From Gambelia wislizenii (taxonomy: Eukaryota > Chordata > Lepidosauria > Squamata > Crotaphytidae): DNA of 64,000 nucleotides. The DNA is taken from the NCBI GenBank assembly GCA_030847615.1, contig JAUMIR010000015.1:885501-949500 (forward strand), in the 5' to 3' direction. This document shows positions 1 to 10,723 of this stretch, in pieces. How positions within the stretch are numbered: position 1 is the stretch's first letter; each line of letters begins with the position of its first letter. A program made the position numbers and the translations under genes. The notes below the pieces were generated by a model. That model saw only the letters and a list, made by a program, of their open reading frames with translations. It made no database searches and was not told the DNA's origin.

Positions 1-619
1 CAGGGTGTGGGTGGCAAAGTCTAGGAGCAGAGACCCCAGGGCAGGGCAGGAACACAAGAGCTAGCATCCAAAGCCCAGGCAGGGTCAAAGATAAGCCAAA
101 CACTGTCCAGGGTCAGAGCAGGTACTTAGGCATCCAGAGGCAAAGTGAGGTCCAGCAAGGGAGTGCCGGGGGTCAGGAACACAGGAATCAGAGATCAATA
201 AAGTCCAAAACCAGTCCAAGGTCAGGGCACAGACCAGGTACCCAGAGGCAGGTCCAAGGGGCAAGCAAAGGCCCCAACACAAGTAGCAAGGCAAGGGGTC
301 AAGGTCCAAGAGCAAGACAGGCAGCACAGGAGACCATGCTGTGGTGGTCAAGACTGAGGGCTGAATGCTGCTCTTAATACATTGCAGGGTCCAGGGCATG
401 GGCAGAAAGGTCTAGGAGCAGAGGCACCAGGATGGGTCAGGAACACAAAAGACAACATCCAAAGTCCAGACAGGATCAACGATAAGTCAAGTCCAAAAAC
501 AGTCCAGGATCAGAGCACATACCACATATCCAGGGTCCAAGAGCAAGGAGCAGCTACAGACAGCGCAGAAGACCACATTGTGGTGGCCAAGACTGAGGGC
601 CAAATGCCGCTCTTAAATA
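1..619. repeat. Two diverged direct copies of an unclassified repeat
   Basis: Two blocks, about 1-379 and 384-619, share the same order of phrases: a 'tctaggagcagag' start, 'caggaacacaa', 'catccaaag', 'gatcagagca', and an ending near 'aagactgagggc' and 'gctcttaa'. The second copy is shorter through an internal deletion. I cannot place the family. The style is like the non-coding end of an LTR element, but I see no terminal repeats. The open frames here have no recognisable protein features. Confidence 0.5.
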
Positions 620-811
620 GCCGTTCCCCTGGCTGCTTCAGGTGTGCTGCGTGATTGCAGCCAACTGAATCTTGGCCCCGGTCCTTCCAAGACTCCCACA
701 CCAGGGCCTGATCCTGCAAAGAGGCTGTGCAGCCAGGAGTCTAGTCCTGCAAGGAGAGGCAGATCCTGACACCTAAGCAGCCAACCAGCACACTGAAAAT
801 GGCAACGTGCC

Positions 812-935
812 CAAGAGAATTATATATAGAGATTTTTTATTTCTATAGCACCTTCAATGTGCATGATGCTTTAGAAGAAAAAGAACAACAAAACTATTCC
901 TTGCCCTCAAGCTTACAATGTAGCTTTGCCAGAGT
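812..935 (-). repeat. LINE 3' end fragment (CR1/L3-like)
   Basis: An AT-rich start is followed by the phrases 'ctatagcaccttcaatgtgc' and 'agcttacaatgtagc', which look like a reverse-complemented 3' end of an old CR1/L3-type LINE. It has no coding content. Assignment is by memory of the family only. Confidence 0.4.
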
Positions 936-1486
936 TTAATCCCCAGCATCTTCCAGAGGTGATGCTAGAAAGGTCCCCTTTCCCAGCTTGTCTCTGTGGA
1001 TCCTGTCCGCACACGACTAAATTCGAATCCACACCAGCCCCATCCATGGATGCACAACCACATGGATAATGGCTTTGACAGCTACTTCTATGACCTCAAG
1101 AGAGTTCAGGCCAATCAAAGAAGGCCAGGGAGAGAAAACTTTGACTTGCGCAAGGAGGGAGGCTCAGGTTCTGGGTCCAGATCTGGCTCCCGGGTGCTGG
1201 CCGAGAGGGGAACAACCCCTTCTTTTTGAGGGGCCGTTGTTGGGTGACTTCCCAGCTGTTCAGTTTCAGAAGGCTGAAATAAATGCCAGAAAGAAACTAT
1301 TCCAGAACACGGAAAAAAACAAGGAAAATAGCTGAAATTCTTCCCTTCCTCTTAAAGCAGTGAGAGCTTCAAGCTAATAGATTGGGCCCACTTCTGTATC
1401 TGCAGGGGATACATTCCCAGACTTAGCCCAGTATGTGAAACCGCGTATAATAACAAACCTCCATAGAATACCATAGAATTGCATTC

Positions 1487-2098
1487 TCTGACTTTTCTTC
1501 GCAAACGAAGATTCAGGAAGGACTCATCCCACGTTTTCTGCAAGCGCGCTGATGACTGAAAAGGCCAATCCAAGATAGACAAGTCCGGTTGCAGAAAGCA
1601 CAGCAGAAGGTCTCCTTGGGTGATGTTTTTAGCTTGTGATTCTTTTTGCGTTGTCGTTCCTCTTCAAGACTTGTTCAGCGTGAGTTTTCAAATAAGGCTG
1701 CAGCATTGTGGATAGTGCGTCTCCATGCCTCCCGATGTGAGGCCAGGGCGGACCACTGTTGGTGATCAATTTGGCCAAGCCTGAGATGTTGTTTCAGGGA
1801 GTCTTTGTATCGCTTTTTTGGAGTGCCCCTCTTACGCTGACCCGTGACGAGTTCACCGTAGAGCAGTACTTTGGGGAGGTGTGGTCCTCCATCCTAGAAA
1901 CGTGCCCTGCCCAGCGCAGCTGCGTTCTCAATATCATGGCCTCAGTGCTGGTGATCCCTGCTTGCTCAAGGACAGCAACGTTTGTCACATAGTCAGTCCA
2001 GTGTATATTTAGGATTGTGCGTATACAGCGCTGATGGAAGTGTTCGAGGAGTCATAAGTAGTGGCAATGGTGACCCATGTTTCAGATCCATAGAGGAC
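1487..2098 (-). mobile_element. Non-LTR retrotransposon 3' end, RTE-like, copy 1
   Basis: This is the reverse complement of the element at 16,455-17,065. The minus strand encodes fragments of the C-terminal part of a LINE polyprotein ('LRWAGHVSRMEDH'), broken by frameshifts and stops. The 3' end carries the 'cgcaaacgaagattcagg' segment that folds as a short hairpin and is shared by all copies. It is 5'-truncated and inactive. The clade is not certain. Confidence 0.75.
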
Positions 2099-2105
2099 CT
2101 AGAAA

Positions 2106-2181
2106 ATGCCTAGAGAGGTCACCTCTCTAGGCATCTAGTGTTACTCTATGATCAACTTCTGCTAGAAGTTGACCATAGAGT
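2106..2181. repeat. Two adjacent hairpins inside a miniature transposon remnant
   Basis: Positions 2106-2119 and 2121-2134 are perfect 14-bp inverted repeats around a single C. Positions 2143-2160 and 2164-2181 are 18-bp inverted repeats with one mismatch and a 3-base loop. Related phrases ('cctagagagg', 'actctatgg') occur inside the Tigger-like miniature elements at 19.7 and 30.7 kb, so this is probably a rearranged internal part of that family. Confidence 0.6.
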
Positions 2182-2383
2182 ATTGCTGGAGGAGCACTAA
2201 ATGCCCAGAGAGATGACCTCCAGTGCAACTCTATGGTGCTCCAGATGCTTAGAGAGATCTTCCTCCATGCATGGGTACCAATCCCAAATAAATGAGTGGC
2301 GGGGAGTTCAAGCCTTGGGGCCAGATCTGGTCCTCGGATCCTGCCTGGTGGGCCACATCCCCTTCCATTCTTCCCTTCCTCTT

Positions 2384-2515
2384 AGAATCATAGAGTTGGA
2401 AGAGACCCCAAGGGCCATCTAGTCCACCCCCTTCCATGCAGGAATACACAATGAAAGCTTTCCTGACAGATGGCCATCCAGCCTCTGCTTAAAAACCTCC
2501 ACTGAGAGCTTTAAG
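2384..2515 (-). repeat. CR1 LINE 3' end
   Basis: The block begins with the 'agaatcatagagttggaaga' terminus, followed by 'gggccatctagtccaccccc' and 'gatggccatccagcctctg'. This is the reverse complement of the non-coding end of squamate CR1. No coding sequence remains. Confidence 0.85.
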
Positions 2516-3149
2516 CTAATATCTGCAGGTATATTTGGCTCCACCGCTTCTGCCATTGGCTCTGTCCACCCCTGGACTGTGGCCCTCGTGGTCTTCTCTG
2601 GCATCGAATGTGGCCCTCGGGCCAGAAGATGTTCCTCGCCCTTGGGCCATAGAGGATGCAGGAGGGCCGTATGGGGAGAAGGGAGGGAACGAAGGAAGAC
2701 AACAGCTGTGTGTGTGTGCGAATCAGAAATTTCCCTGCTTGTTTAATTTCCGATTCCATGCCTGCTGCTCTTCCTGCTGCGTGAAACATTGATCAATTTA
2801 TTCGCAGTGTGGGAATGAGATAATAGACCCGCTGGAGAATCGGGGAAATGGAGGAGGCCCATGGGGGGGGGGCAGCATGGATGGGGGGGGTATGAGAAGT
2901 AGAGAATGATCCCCCATGTGCCATCCTTTCTCCAGTCCCTCCCCATGGATTCCAGCCCCAGAAATGAAGGAGGAGGACTTGTGTTTAGCAGGGTGCAAGA
3001 TCCACACCCATCTAGCACTCCCTCCCTGGACTACATGGTCCTGCTAGCTGTGGGCCAATGGGGATTGTAGTCTCACACACCTGAAGGATGGCTTGGTGGT
3101 GCCAGTGGTGGCGGGTGCGAGTGATCCCAACTCCTTGCACAAGGGAAAT

Positions 3150-3445
3150 CCAAGCATGTTAAGAGAGCATATTCGGCTGGTGCACCAGCTGTGCACTTTT
3201 CTGGGGAAGGAAGATCTGGCCACAGGAATTCATGCCTTAGTTACCCTCCCAGTTAGACTACTGTAATGCACTCTATGTGGGGCTGCCCTTGAAAAGTGTA
3301 CAGAAGCTGCAGCCAGTGCAAAACGCAACAGCCAGACTGGTGTCAGGTATATATTTTATAGACCACATAACACCTATCTTGCAAGAACTGCACTGGCTTT
3401 TAATTTACTTCTGAGTGCAAGTCAAGGTGCTGATTTTGCCCTCTG
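3150..3445 (+). mobile_element. L2 LINE reverse transcriptase fragment
   Basis: With one or two frameshifts, the plus strand encodes the late reverse-transcriptase region typical of vertebrate L2, recognisable from 'NALYVGLPLKSVQKLQPVQN' and 'HITPILQELHWLL'. It is a short 5'- and 3'-truncated relic that cannot be expressed as an enzyme. Confidence 0.75.
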
Positions 3446-4480
3446 TGTGTATGTGTGTGCCTTCCAGTCTCCTATCAGCCTATGGTGACCCCATGAATTT
3501 TTCATAGAGTTTTCTTACACCAGGAATCCTCAGAGATGGTTTTGCCAGTTCTTTCCTCTGAAATATTGCCTACAGTACCTGGGATTCCTTGGCAGCTCTT
3601 CTGGGCTTGAGGAAGAGTCTTCTTTTTGGACCGCCAGTCCCAGAATCCCCCAGACTATCCAAAAAGGTACCTTTCCCCATGCTCTGCAGCATTGGGGCAA
3701 AAGGGACCAAGGTCAGATCTTGTTGGGGGGAGGGTTCAAGTTGCCTGTCGACTTCTGGTGACCCCACAAATTTCATAGGTCTTTCTTAGGAAAGGAATCC
3801 TCAGAGGTGGTTTTGCCAGTTCCTTCCTCTGAAATGGGGCCTATAGGCCCCATTTCAGAGGAAGGAACTGGCAAAACCACCTCTGAGGATTCCTTGCCTA
3901 AGAAAACCCCATGAAATCCATGGGGTCACCATAAGATCTTGAAGGCACATACCTATACAAGATCTGACCTTGGTCCCTTTTCCCCAAAATGCTGCAGGCT
4001 AGAACTTCCACAGCATGGGAAAAGGTGCCTTTTCGGACTGCCACTCCCAGAATCCCCCAGCCAGCTATGCAAAACCACCTCCGAAGATTCCTTGCCTAAG
4101 AAAACATTATGAAATATATGGGGTTGCTTTGTGCCCATAGGTCACTTGAAGGTGCATAGACACATAGATCTGACCCTTGTCTCTTTTCCCAAAATGCTGC
4201 AAGCTAGAACTTCCAGAGCATAGGAAAAGGTGCCTTTTTGGACTGCCACTCCCAGAATCCCCTGGCCAGCATAGCTTCCCCAAGCCCAAAAGGACTGCCA
4301 AAGAATCCCAGGTCTTGTCAGCTCTATTTGAGAGGAAGGAACTGGCAAAACCTCCTCTGAGGATTTCTTGCCTGAGAAAACCCCGTGAAATTCATGGGGA
4401 AATTCGCCATAAGTCAACCGGCAACTTGAAGGGACACACACTTGCACCCAAGCGACTATGAGCTGGCATGGTTCAAGTGT
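3445..4480. repeat. Cluster of 5S-Sauria-type SINE tails and associated units
   Basis: The block is made of alternating orientations of 'gccttcaagttgcc', 'tggtgaccccatgaattt', 'aggaatcctcagaggtggtt' and 'ttgccagttccttcctctg', which form the body of the 5S-derived squamate SINE. Between them lie units with 'gactgccactcccagaatcc' and 'gctgcaggctagaacttcca'. The same modules recur at 14.6-15.3, 27.5 and 58.5-59.5 kb. No complete 5S-like head is seen in this cluster. Confidence 0.65.
3782..3905. repeat. 124-bp palindrome without spacer
   Basis: Arms 3782-3843 and 3844-3905 are reverse complements with a single mismatch (3791 against its partner 3896) and no loop. The centre is the self-complementary 'ggggcctataggcccc'. 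Each arm is a piece of the SINE tail described for this cluster, so the palindrome is a head-to-head junction of two nearly identical copies. Confidence 0.9.
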
Positions 4481-4960
4481 TGAATTAAGACTCCTGGAGA
4501 CCCCAGAGGAGGAAACAGAGATTGGAAGTGGCCCCTTCCAACTCGAAGATTTTATGATCCCATGATTTTATAGAGTGCTTTTGATATAAAACTCCAGTGA
4601 TGAATCTTGCGGGAAGTTAAATGTGAACAGATTTATGATGGCAGCAGCTTAGGTGGACTCAAAGGTTTGGGGAGCAAAAGTTGATGGTCTCCACCCTACC
4701 TAGTGCAAAACATGTTTAATTTGATTTCAGCGGCAGCATCAGCAGCAGCAAACTCCCATGTCTGTGGGGTGATAAATCCACCCCAGTTTTTGCAAGGGTT
4801 TGAAGGAGCTCTCCAAGGTAGAATTCATTCTGGTGCAACATTCAGTACTTTGGATAGCTCCATTGAAGTCTCAACCAAAACCTGGACTGGATTTCCTATC
4901 CCACAGACACAGGATCCACTAGTCCCTCAGTGGCCAGGTTTCTCCGACTTAAGACTGTTT

Positions 4961-5090
4961 CATAGCATCTTAGAGTTGGAAGGGACCCCCAAGGGCCATC
5001 TAGTCCAACCTCTTCTACCATGGAGGGATAAACAACTCAAGCATTCCTGGAAAATCCCCATACAACATCTGTTGAAAGATCTCCATCATT
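4961..5090 (-). repeat. CR1 LINE 3' end (young-looking subfamily)
   Basis: Starts 'catagcatcttagagttgga' and runs to 'ttgaaagatctcca'. It is nearly identical to the block at 33,795-33,920, including the unusual phrase 'ggataaacaactcaagcatt'. That suggests both belong to one recent CR1 subfamily. Confidence 0.8.
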
Positions 5091-5159
5091 TATTTTAAAA
5101 ACCCCAAAACCTAAGCTGGGGGGGATTCTGGGAACTGTAGTCCAAAAACCCTCACATCT

Positions 5160-5440
5160 CCTCCCTCACCCAGCTGTGCAAATTCCTACATTTTTTGTAA
5201 AAGATGCTTTGGACTGGAGAAATTTGGGGATTTGTTGGAGCAAGGAAGGGTTGGATCCACCCCAAACTGATGGCTTATTTTTGAGGGGGGGGGCATAGGA
5301 GAAGGTGCAAAGACCCTCGTGCGACATCTAGTATTTTGGGACCGAAACAGAGGAGGTTTTGCGATTCCTCTGCCATCCTCACTTTTTCATATTTATGACT
5401 CTGAATTTGCAAAGGGGGGGGTGAGTTTGAGGGAGGAGAG
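5160..5440. other. Unannotated stretch
   Basis: I see no repeat signature or exon here. There are short G runs and an AT-rich right edge. Confidence 0.4.
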
Positions 5441-5640
5441 GCTATAATTCAGGGTATCATAAAACATCTCTTAGTTTATAATAAGTGAATTATTTACTGG
5501 CGACCCTGGCTAAATGGCTGAGGGGGGTATGAATTATTGAGCGACAGATCTGTCAAGAAGAGCCCATAAATAAGTCATCCGGTGCCGTCTTAATGTTCCC
5601 ACTAAATTACTCACTCAGGCTTCGGTCTAAATGCTCTCAG
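5440..5640. promoter_or_regulatory. Candidate conserved non-coding element
   Basis: This is a non-repetitive island of balanced composition with several homeodomain-type cores ('gtgaattatttac', 'ctaaattactcac', 'gaattattgag') and no open frame. It differs in texture from the surrounding transposon debris. The regulatory role is inference; no conservation data are available to me. Confidence 0.3.
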
Positions 5641-5744
5641 GGGGGCCAGGGAGGGAGGGCTGGTTGATGAATTAGGGACAGAGAAGGGGTGGAAAATGGG
5701 CCAGATTCTCAATGGTTCCTCCCCATGGAGGTCTCCTCGAGAGT

Positions 5745-6740
5745 AGTCATAGAATCATAGAATTGCAGAGTTGGAAGAGACCCCGAGGGCCACCCAGTCC
5801 AACCCCATTCTGCCACACAGGAAATCACGATGAAAGCATCCCCGACAGATGGCCATCCAGCCTCGGTTTAAAGATCTCCAAGGAAGGAGACCCCACCATG
5901 CTCCGAGGGAGTGTGTTCCACTGCCGAACAGCTCTTACTGTCAAAAAGTTCCTCCTCATGTTGAGGTGGAATCTCTGTTCCTGGAGCTTGCACCCATTGC
6001 TCCGTGTTCCAGTCTCTGGAGCAGCAGAAAGCAAGCTTGCTCCATCCTCAACGTGACACCCTTTCAAATACTTAAACAGGGCTATCATATCGCCTCTTAA
6101 TTGTCTTTTTTCCAGGCTAAACATACCCAGCTCCCTAAGTCTCTCCTCATAAGGCATCGTTTCCAGACCTTTCACCATTTTAGTCGCCCTTCTCTAGACA
6201 CGCTCCAATTTGTCAATATCCTTTTTGAATTGCAGTGCCCAGAACTGGACACAGTATTCTAAGTGAGGTCTGACCAAGGCAGAATAGAGCGGCACTATTA
6301 CTTCCCTTGATCTGGACACTATACTTCTATTGATGCAGCCCAAAATCGCATTGGCCTTTTTAGCTGCCGCATCACACTGTTGGCTCATGTTCAACTTGTG
6401 GTCTACTAGGACTCCTAAATCACTTTCGCATGTAGTCTCATTCAGCCAGGTCTCTCCCATCCTATATCTATGCATTTCATTTTTCCACCCTAAGTGCTGT
6501 ACCTTACATTTCTCTGTATTGAATTTCATTTTGTTCGCTTTGGCCCAGCTCTCCAGTTTATCCAGGTCATTCTGAATTTTGATCCTGTCCTCCAGGGTAT
6601 TAGCTACTCCTCCCAATTTGGTGTCATCTGCAAATTTGATAAGTATGCCCCTAATTCCCTCATCCAAGTCATTGATAAAGATGTTGAATAGCACTGGGCC
6701 CGGGACCGAACCCTGTGGCACCCCACTGGTCACCTCTTTT
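5745..6740 (-). mobile_element. CR1 LINE, 5'-truncated, with reverse transcriptase C-terminal half
   Basis: The minus strand reads from about 6740 into an open frame (6194-6733, 179 residues). It begins in the 'SGVPQGSVPGPVLFNIFIND' block and contains the catalytic 'FADDTKL' box of LINE reverse transcriptases. The thumb-like region '[18 protein letters not shown]' follows. A second frame (5825-6178) continues with '[20 protein letters not shown]' and the characteristic CR1 C-terminus, followed by the 3' non-coding end at 5748-5880. At least one frameshift or stop near 6190 separates the frames. This is one of the two longest CR1 copies here; it lacks the endonuclease and the start of the reverse transcriptase and is therefore dead. 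Confidence 0.92.
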
Positions 6741-7002
6741 CAAGACGAAGAGGAGCCATTGCTGAGTCCCTCCATTCCTTGCCACTGCATCCCACAAGGA
6801 CTTCTAGCAGGGAAGGAAATGAGTTTATAGAAACATAAGACCAGATCCAATGCATGTAGTTACCTAGAAGTAAGTCCCCCTTCAAAGCAGGCATGCAGAG
6901 ATTTAGGGGTGTAGCTAACTGGGGAAGAGAATGAGGACATTGCTCCCCCAAATACAAACTCTGCACCCCCAAAAGAAATTTCCCTTCCACCATCAAATTT
7001 CC

Positions 7003-7425
7003 TTTTTTTTTAACTTTATTTTTTTTCCAGACAAAGTACAAAATACAAGATACAAACATAGAAAAAACCAAGATAAGACATTCCATCTGCTTTTTATGTC
7101 TATTCTATTATATAGAACCATTAACTCGTAATATTTACGTATGGTACTTTATCACATTTCTTTTCCTTTACATTAGCTTCTCACATAAATAAATGAATTA
7201 GTTTATCCATCCCTTTCTACATGTTATTTTGACTGAATTTGACTGTGATTTTTACCCTGGGTTTAACATAACTTTGCTTCCAATACATTGCATTCTATTC
7301 TAGTCTCGGCTCCTCTTTTCCTTATATGCTTTTGATTTCTCGTCTCTGGAGAGTCTATTTACCATAAAATTTCTAACATTGCACTAACTTAAAATTTCAG
7401 TCGAGGCTTTAGCAATAGAGTTTAT
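7003..7425 (-). repeat. AT-rich retroposon tail, possibly L1 3' UTR
   Basis: The block starts with long T runs, as expected for a poly(A) tail on the minus strand, and continues AT-rich without coding capacity. L1 3' UTR is plausible because an L1 coding fragment is seen at 19.0 kb. The sequence alone does not prove it. Confidence 0.35.
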
Positions 7426-7427
7426 TT

Positions 7428-7640
7428 TATTTAATTATTTAATTTATATGCTGCCTTTCTCCCAATATGAGAGCCGAGGTGGCTCAATTTTTTTTTAAAA
7501 AAAAAACTATACAATTTAAAAACAATTAAATTCAACATCATTAAAACAATTTAAAATTATTTAAACATACACAGTTTTTAAAAAATATATATAAAAACAA
7601 AAGATAAAACAAACACATAATAAAAAGCCTTCATGGGCAC
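7428..7640 (-). repeat. LINE/SINE 3' end with A-rich continuation (L2-like)
   Basis: The phrase 'tatatgctgcctttctccca' followed by 'gagccgaggtggctcaa' is the reversed squamate LINE tail that also occurs at 31.1 kb. It is followed by A- and T-rich simple sequence. Confidence 0.5.
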
Positions 7641-7754
7641 AGTTAAATATTAAAAGCTTGCTTACAACAAAAATGTTTGTGGTATCCAAAGAAAGGGGGA
7701 CAGGGGAAATGGTGCCAAAAGAATGCAAACTCAGCAAGTAGAACGGGACCTCCA

Positions 7755-7978
7755 GTGTATCCGCACTGTAGAATTATTGCAGTTTGATGCCACTTTAACT
7801 GCCATGGCTCCATCCTACAGAATCCTGGGATTTGTAGTTTGGTGAGGGACCAGCATTCTTGGGCAGAGAAGGTGAAAGATATTTTTAAATGACAAATCCC
7901 AGGATTCCACAGGATGGAGCTATATGGCACTTAAAAGTGGTGTCAAACTGGTATAACTTTGCAGTGTGGGTGCATGGA
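7755..7978. mobile_element. Palindromic miniature DNA transposon, copy 1
   Basis: The two ends are imperfect inverted repeats: 'actgtagaattattgcagtt' and 'ccatcctacagaatcctggg' on the left mirror 'cccaggattccacaggatgg' and 'aactttgcagtgt' on the right. Relatives lie at 36,588-36,800 and 55,790-55,985. There is no transposase frame, so it would be non-autonomous. A hAT-like origin is a guess. Confidence 0.7.
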
Positions 7979-7979
7979 T

Positions 7980-8385
7980 ATAGTATCTCCCTGCCTGCAA
8001 GGCCAGAAATTTTTGGGACTGATGGATCATTTCTTGGGAAGGGAGGGAGGGAAGAACCCTAATTTGGAGGGGCCATGCCCAACTTTTTGCATTGCACAAG
8101 AACATTATCATAATTAGAAGCTTTCAAAATTAGCCATTTTTAAAAGGGAAGGCGGACCTGTGTATAAAGAGAGGAAGGGTCTCTATTTCTAAATCAAAGC
8201 AATGCATTAATACGATGAATAATTGCTACGATGAAGTATTTCTAACAAAGGTGGACCTACAAAGGTGCTTGGATTCTATGATGTCTATTCTATGACTGCA
8301 GTTCCCATCATCCCTGAGGTGCATCGCCAGTGGTGAGGGATGCTGGGAGCAGCAATCCAAGAACATCTCCCCTCCCACATGATTT
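7980..8385. other. Unannotated stretch
   Basis: Mostly unique-looking sequence. A copy of the widespread 'cagttcccatcatccctgag' motif lies at 8290-8345. I see no gene. Confidence 0.35.
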
Positions 8386-8465
8386 AGCTTTATTTGTATA
8401 CTGGCGTGCACACACACAGAATGAAACAGGATCCAAGGTGCTTTACAAATTAGAACAGACACAAT
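8385..8465 (-). repeat. LINE tail fragment
   Basis: The phrases 'ttagctttatttgtatactg' and 'ccaaggtgctttacaaat' are typical of reversed LINE 3' ends in this window. No coding sequence is present. Confidence 0.4.
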
Positions 8466-8807
8466 GAAGAAGAAAGCAAAGGCAAGATTGTCTCTAAAAT
8501 GTTGCTGTTCTTTTTAATTGTTTCTATCTACTGCCTTCCCGCATCAAAGAAACAGGAATCTGGGTGCTTTTCCAGTTAAAACAGCTGCACAAAGTAGATG
8601 AAGACATAACAAAAGTTGATTGCTAAAATGTAACTGAACAAGGAATACTATTTTTAACAATGTAAATAATGCATTTTAAAAAATTAAAAATTAAAAATTG
8701 GAGTGTTGTTTACGTTTTCGTCTTGGTTTATGTTTTTCTGCTTTTATTTTGTATCATCTTAATAATAAAGAGTATTTAAAAAAACCTAAAAACAACAAAG
8801 GAATTCA

Positions 8808-8925
8808 TTGAATCATAGAGTTGGAAGATACCCCCAAGGGTCATCTAGTCCAACCCCCTGCCCTGCAGGAATACACAATCAAAACACTCCCAACAAATGG
8901 CTATCCAGCCTCTGTTTAATTCAAG
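8808..8925 (-). repeat. CR1 LINE 3' end
   Basis: Contains 'aatcatagagttggaagata', 'gtcatctagtccaaccccct' and 'atggctatccagcctctg'. It is 5'-truncated and non-coding. Confidence 0.85.
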
Positions 8926-9049
8926 TCAGTTGTGGCTTTTCAGGTTTTTCTGGAGGGTGTGGCTGTCCATTTTTAGGCAAAAGAATCTTTTTGGGAAGAT
9001 AAAGGGGTCTCTCCCAAATCTCCAGATGGCCACGCCAGGCCACAAACGG

Positions 9050-9275
9050 TCACATTTCCAGAGCCACATGTGACATATTCTCATTCTCTCCAACACTTCA
9101 CAGATGAAAACCAGGACATATGTGGCCAAGCAACACCAGAGTGTGGTTAAGATGGCAACAGGTATTAATGGGGAAGGGGAAAAAGGTTAGGAGATGGTGC
9201 AGCAGTTTGCTTTTGCCTCAGTCATCTGGGAAGGGCAAGATCCTGCCTTTCCCTCTTGCTGAGTTCATGGAGTGC
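9050..9275. repeat. Unclassified dispersed repeat X, copy A, left part
   Basis: Contains 'gatgaaaaccaggacatatg', 'gtgtggttaagatgg', 'cagcagtttgcttttgcctc' and 'ctgggaagggcaaga'. These recur in the same order at 18.3 and 37.6-38.6 kb. The copy is interrupted at about 9276 and resumes at about 9351. I do not recognise the family; it has no open frame of note. Confidence 0.6.
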
Positions 9276-9350
9276 AAACCTGATTGGGTAACCTGATTGG
9301 GTTACCAAAGGGCGGTATATAAATAATTTTTTTATTATTATTATTAAACT
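9276..9350 (+). mobile_element. Short LINE/SINE tail inserted in repeat X
   Basis: The phrase 'aaagggcggtatataaata' followed by an (ATT)n run is a typical squamate L2/SINE 3' tail. It lies between 'gagtgcaaac' and 'ttgcattttgaactcag', which adjoin one another in the other copies of repeat X. It therefore inserted after that repeat. Confidence 0.6.
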
Positions 9351-9450
9351 ATTTTTGCATTTTGAACTCAGTTTGGAGCAACTGAAGTAAGCTGAGGACA
9401 AAGGAGGAAAATAAGAGGAGAATAGAGAAAGACTGGGATGGCAGAGGATT
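9351..9450. repeat. Unclassified dispersed repeat X, copy A, right part
   Basis: Continues repeat X with 'ttgcattttgaactcagttt' and 'gcaactgaag', matching 38,610-38,640. Confidence 0.55.
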
Positions 9451-9654
9451 AATTGGGACTTTCCCTGGCAAACTGAGACAGTCAGAGGGTATGCCCACAT
9501 ATGGGACAGTCCCACACTGGTGGCCATGTGGATGCTGGGAGTTGTCATCCTGAAATGTAATTTCTCCAAGACCCAGAGGGATTCTACAACTTCTTCCAGA
9601 TCCGTGTGCAGTTTTGCACAGGTCCACAGTGGTCCCAGGCTTGTTATAAGATTT

Positions 9655-9990
9655 TATAGAACCTCGTATATTCTTCTCGGAGTGCGCTGGGTGTTTTATC
9701 GGTAGCCATAACGGCCGCCTGGCCAAGAAGGCCTTTCCTCCCCTGGCCACTCCCCGGCACTTCGCAAGCAATGGTCACCAAAATGAGCCTTTCGCATCCA
9801 TTGTTTGCAATCGAGCCAAGGGTGGCGATATATCTTTTTACATACACGCAGGTATATATTTACAGATGTTAATTAAAACCCCAGCCGCCAGCCAAGGGGG
9901 GGGTCATAAATAGCCAGGCTTGTACCAGTGGCAAAATTACGGCCTCTTCCTCCTGCTCCTGGACTCGTAAAGCTGCGCACAGTTTCTCTT
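9655..9990. promoter_or_regulatory. Candidate conserved non-coding element
   Basis: A non-repetitive island mixing CpG-containing words ('ataacggccgcctgg', 'ctcgtaaagctgcgc') with AT-rich homeodomain-like cores ('gttaattaaaacc', 'ggtcataaatagcc'). No open frame explains it. Enhancer function is inference from texture. Confidence 0.3.
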
Positions 9991-10723
9991 TCCCCCTAGG
10001 ACGCTACTTCGAGGTTTAATGCCCCCTCGTATTTCACCCAGAAAATGGAGGCTGGCAAGGATTGGGGGGGAGAGAGAAGAGCGATGTGGGGAACAGGTCT
10101 CTATTTCAAAACCATGGGTTGCGGCGACTGCGTCGGGCCTTCCTCCCATCGTTGGCCTCCAGTTGAGGGAGAATTATGGGGCAGGGGTGGCGTGTTATTT
10201 CATGCAGAATAAAAGCAAAGACAGGGCTGTGTTTTGCTTCTCTGCAAATGATATTTATTATGAACCTATAGAACTGCTGCCTCATACTGGGCTGCGACTG
10301 TCCGCTTCTTGGCTCTCTGAAGAGATGCTTTACAAGAGGGGTGGGGAACTTCAAGCCCTTGGGCCAAATCTGGCCTTTTGCAGGCCACAATTTGGCCCTC
10401 GGAGGCACTTCCAGAGATGGGCACACTCCTTTTCGCCAGGATCTTGGTGGTTTCCTTGCATTTGTATGAATTCCTTCCCCCATCCTAACAGACTGGCAAG
10501 GGTCTCCTAAAAGTGTCCTCTGTAGTCTCCATGCAAAGGGGTACCTCAAACCTCTCCCCCCAACCGCAGTTTACATGCCCTCTCAATCCCCCCCAGAGCC
10601 TCTTGGGGAGGGAGAACAATCTTTACTCCAAGTCTAGAGAGTCCTCAGACAGGGGGAATGGAGAATGAAACCATGAAAACAGCTGTGTTGCAAATTATGC
10701 TCGATAAATATGAATTGGAAGTA

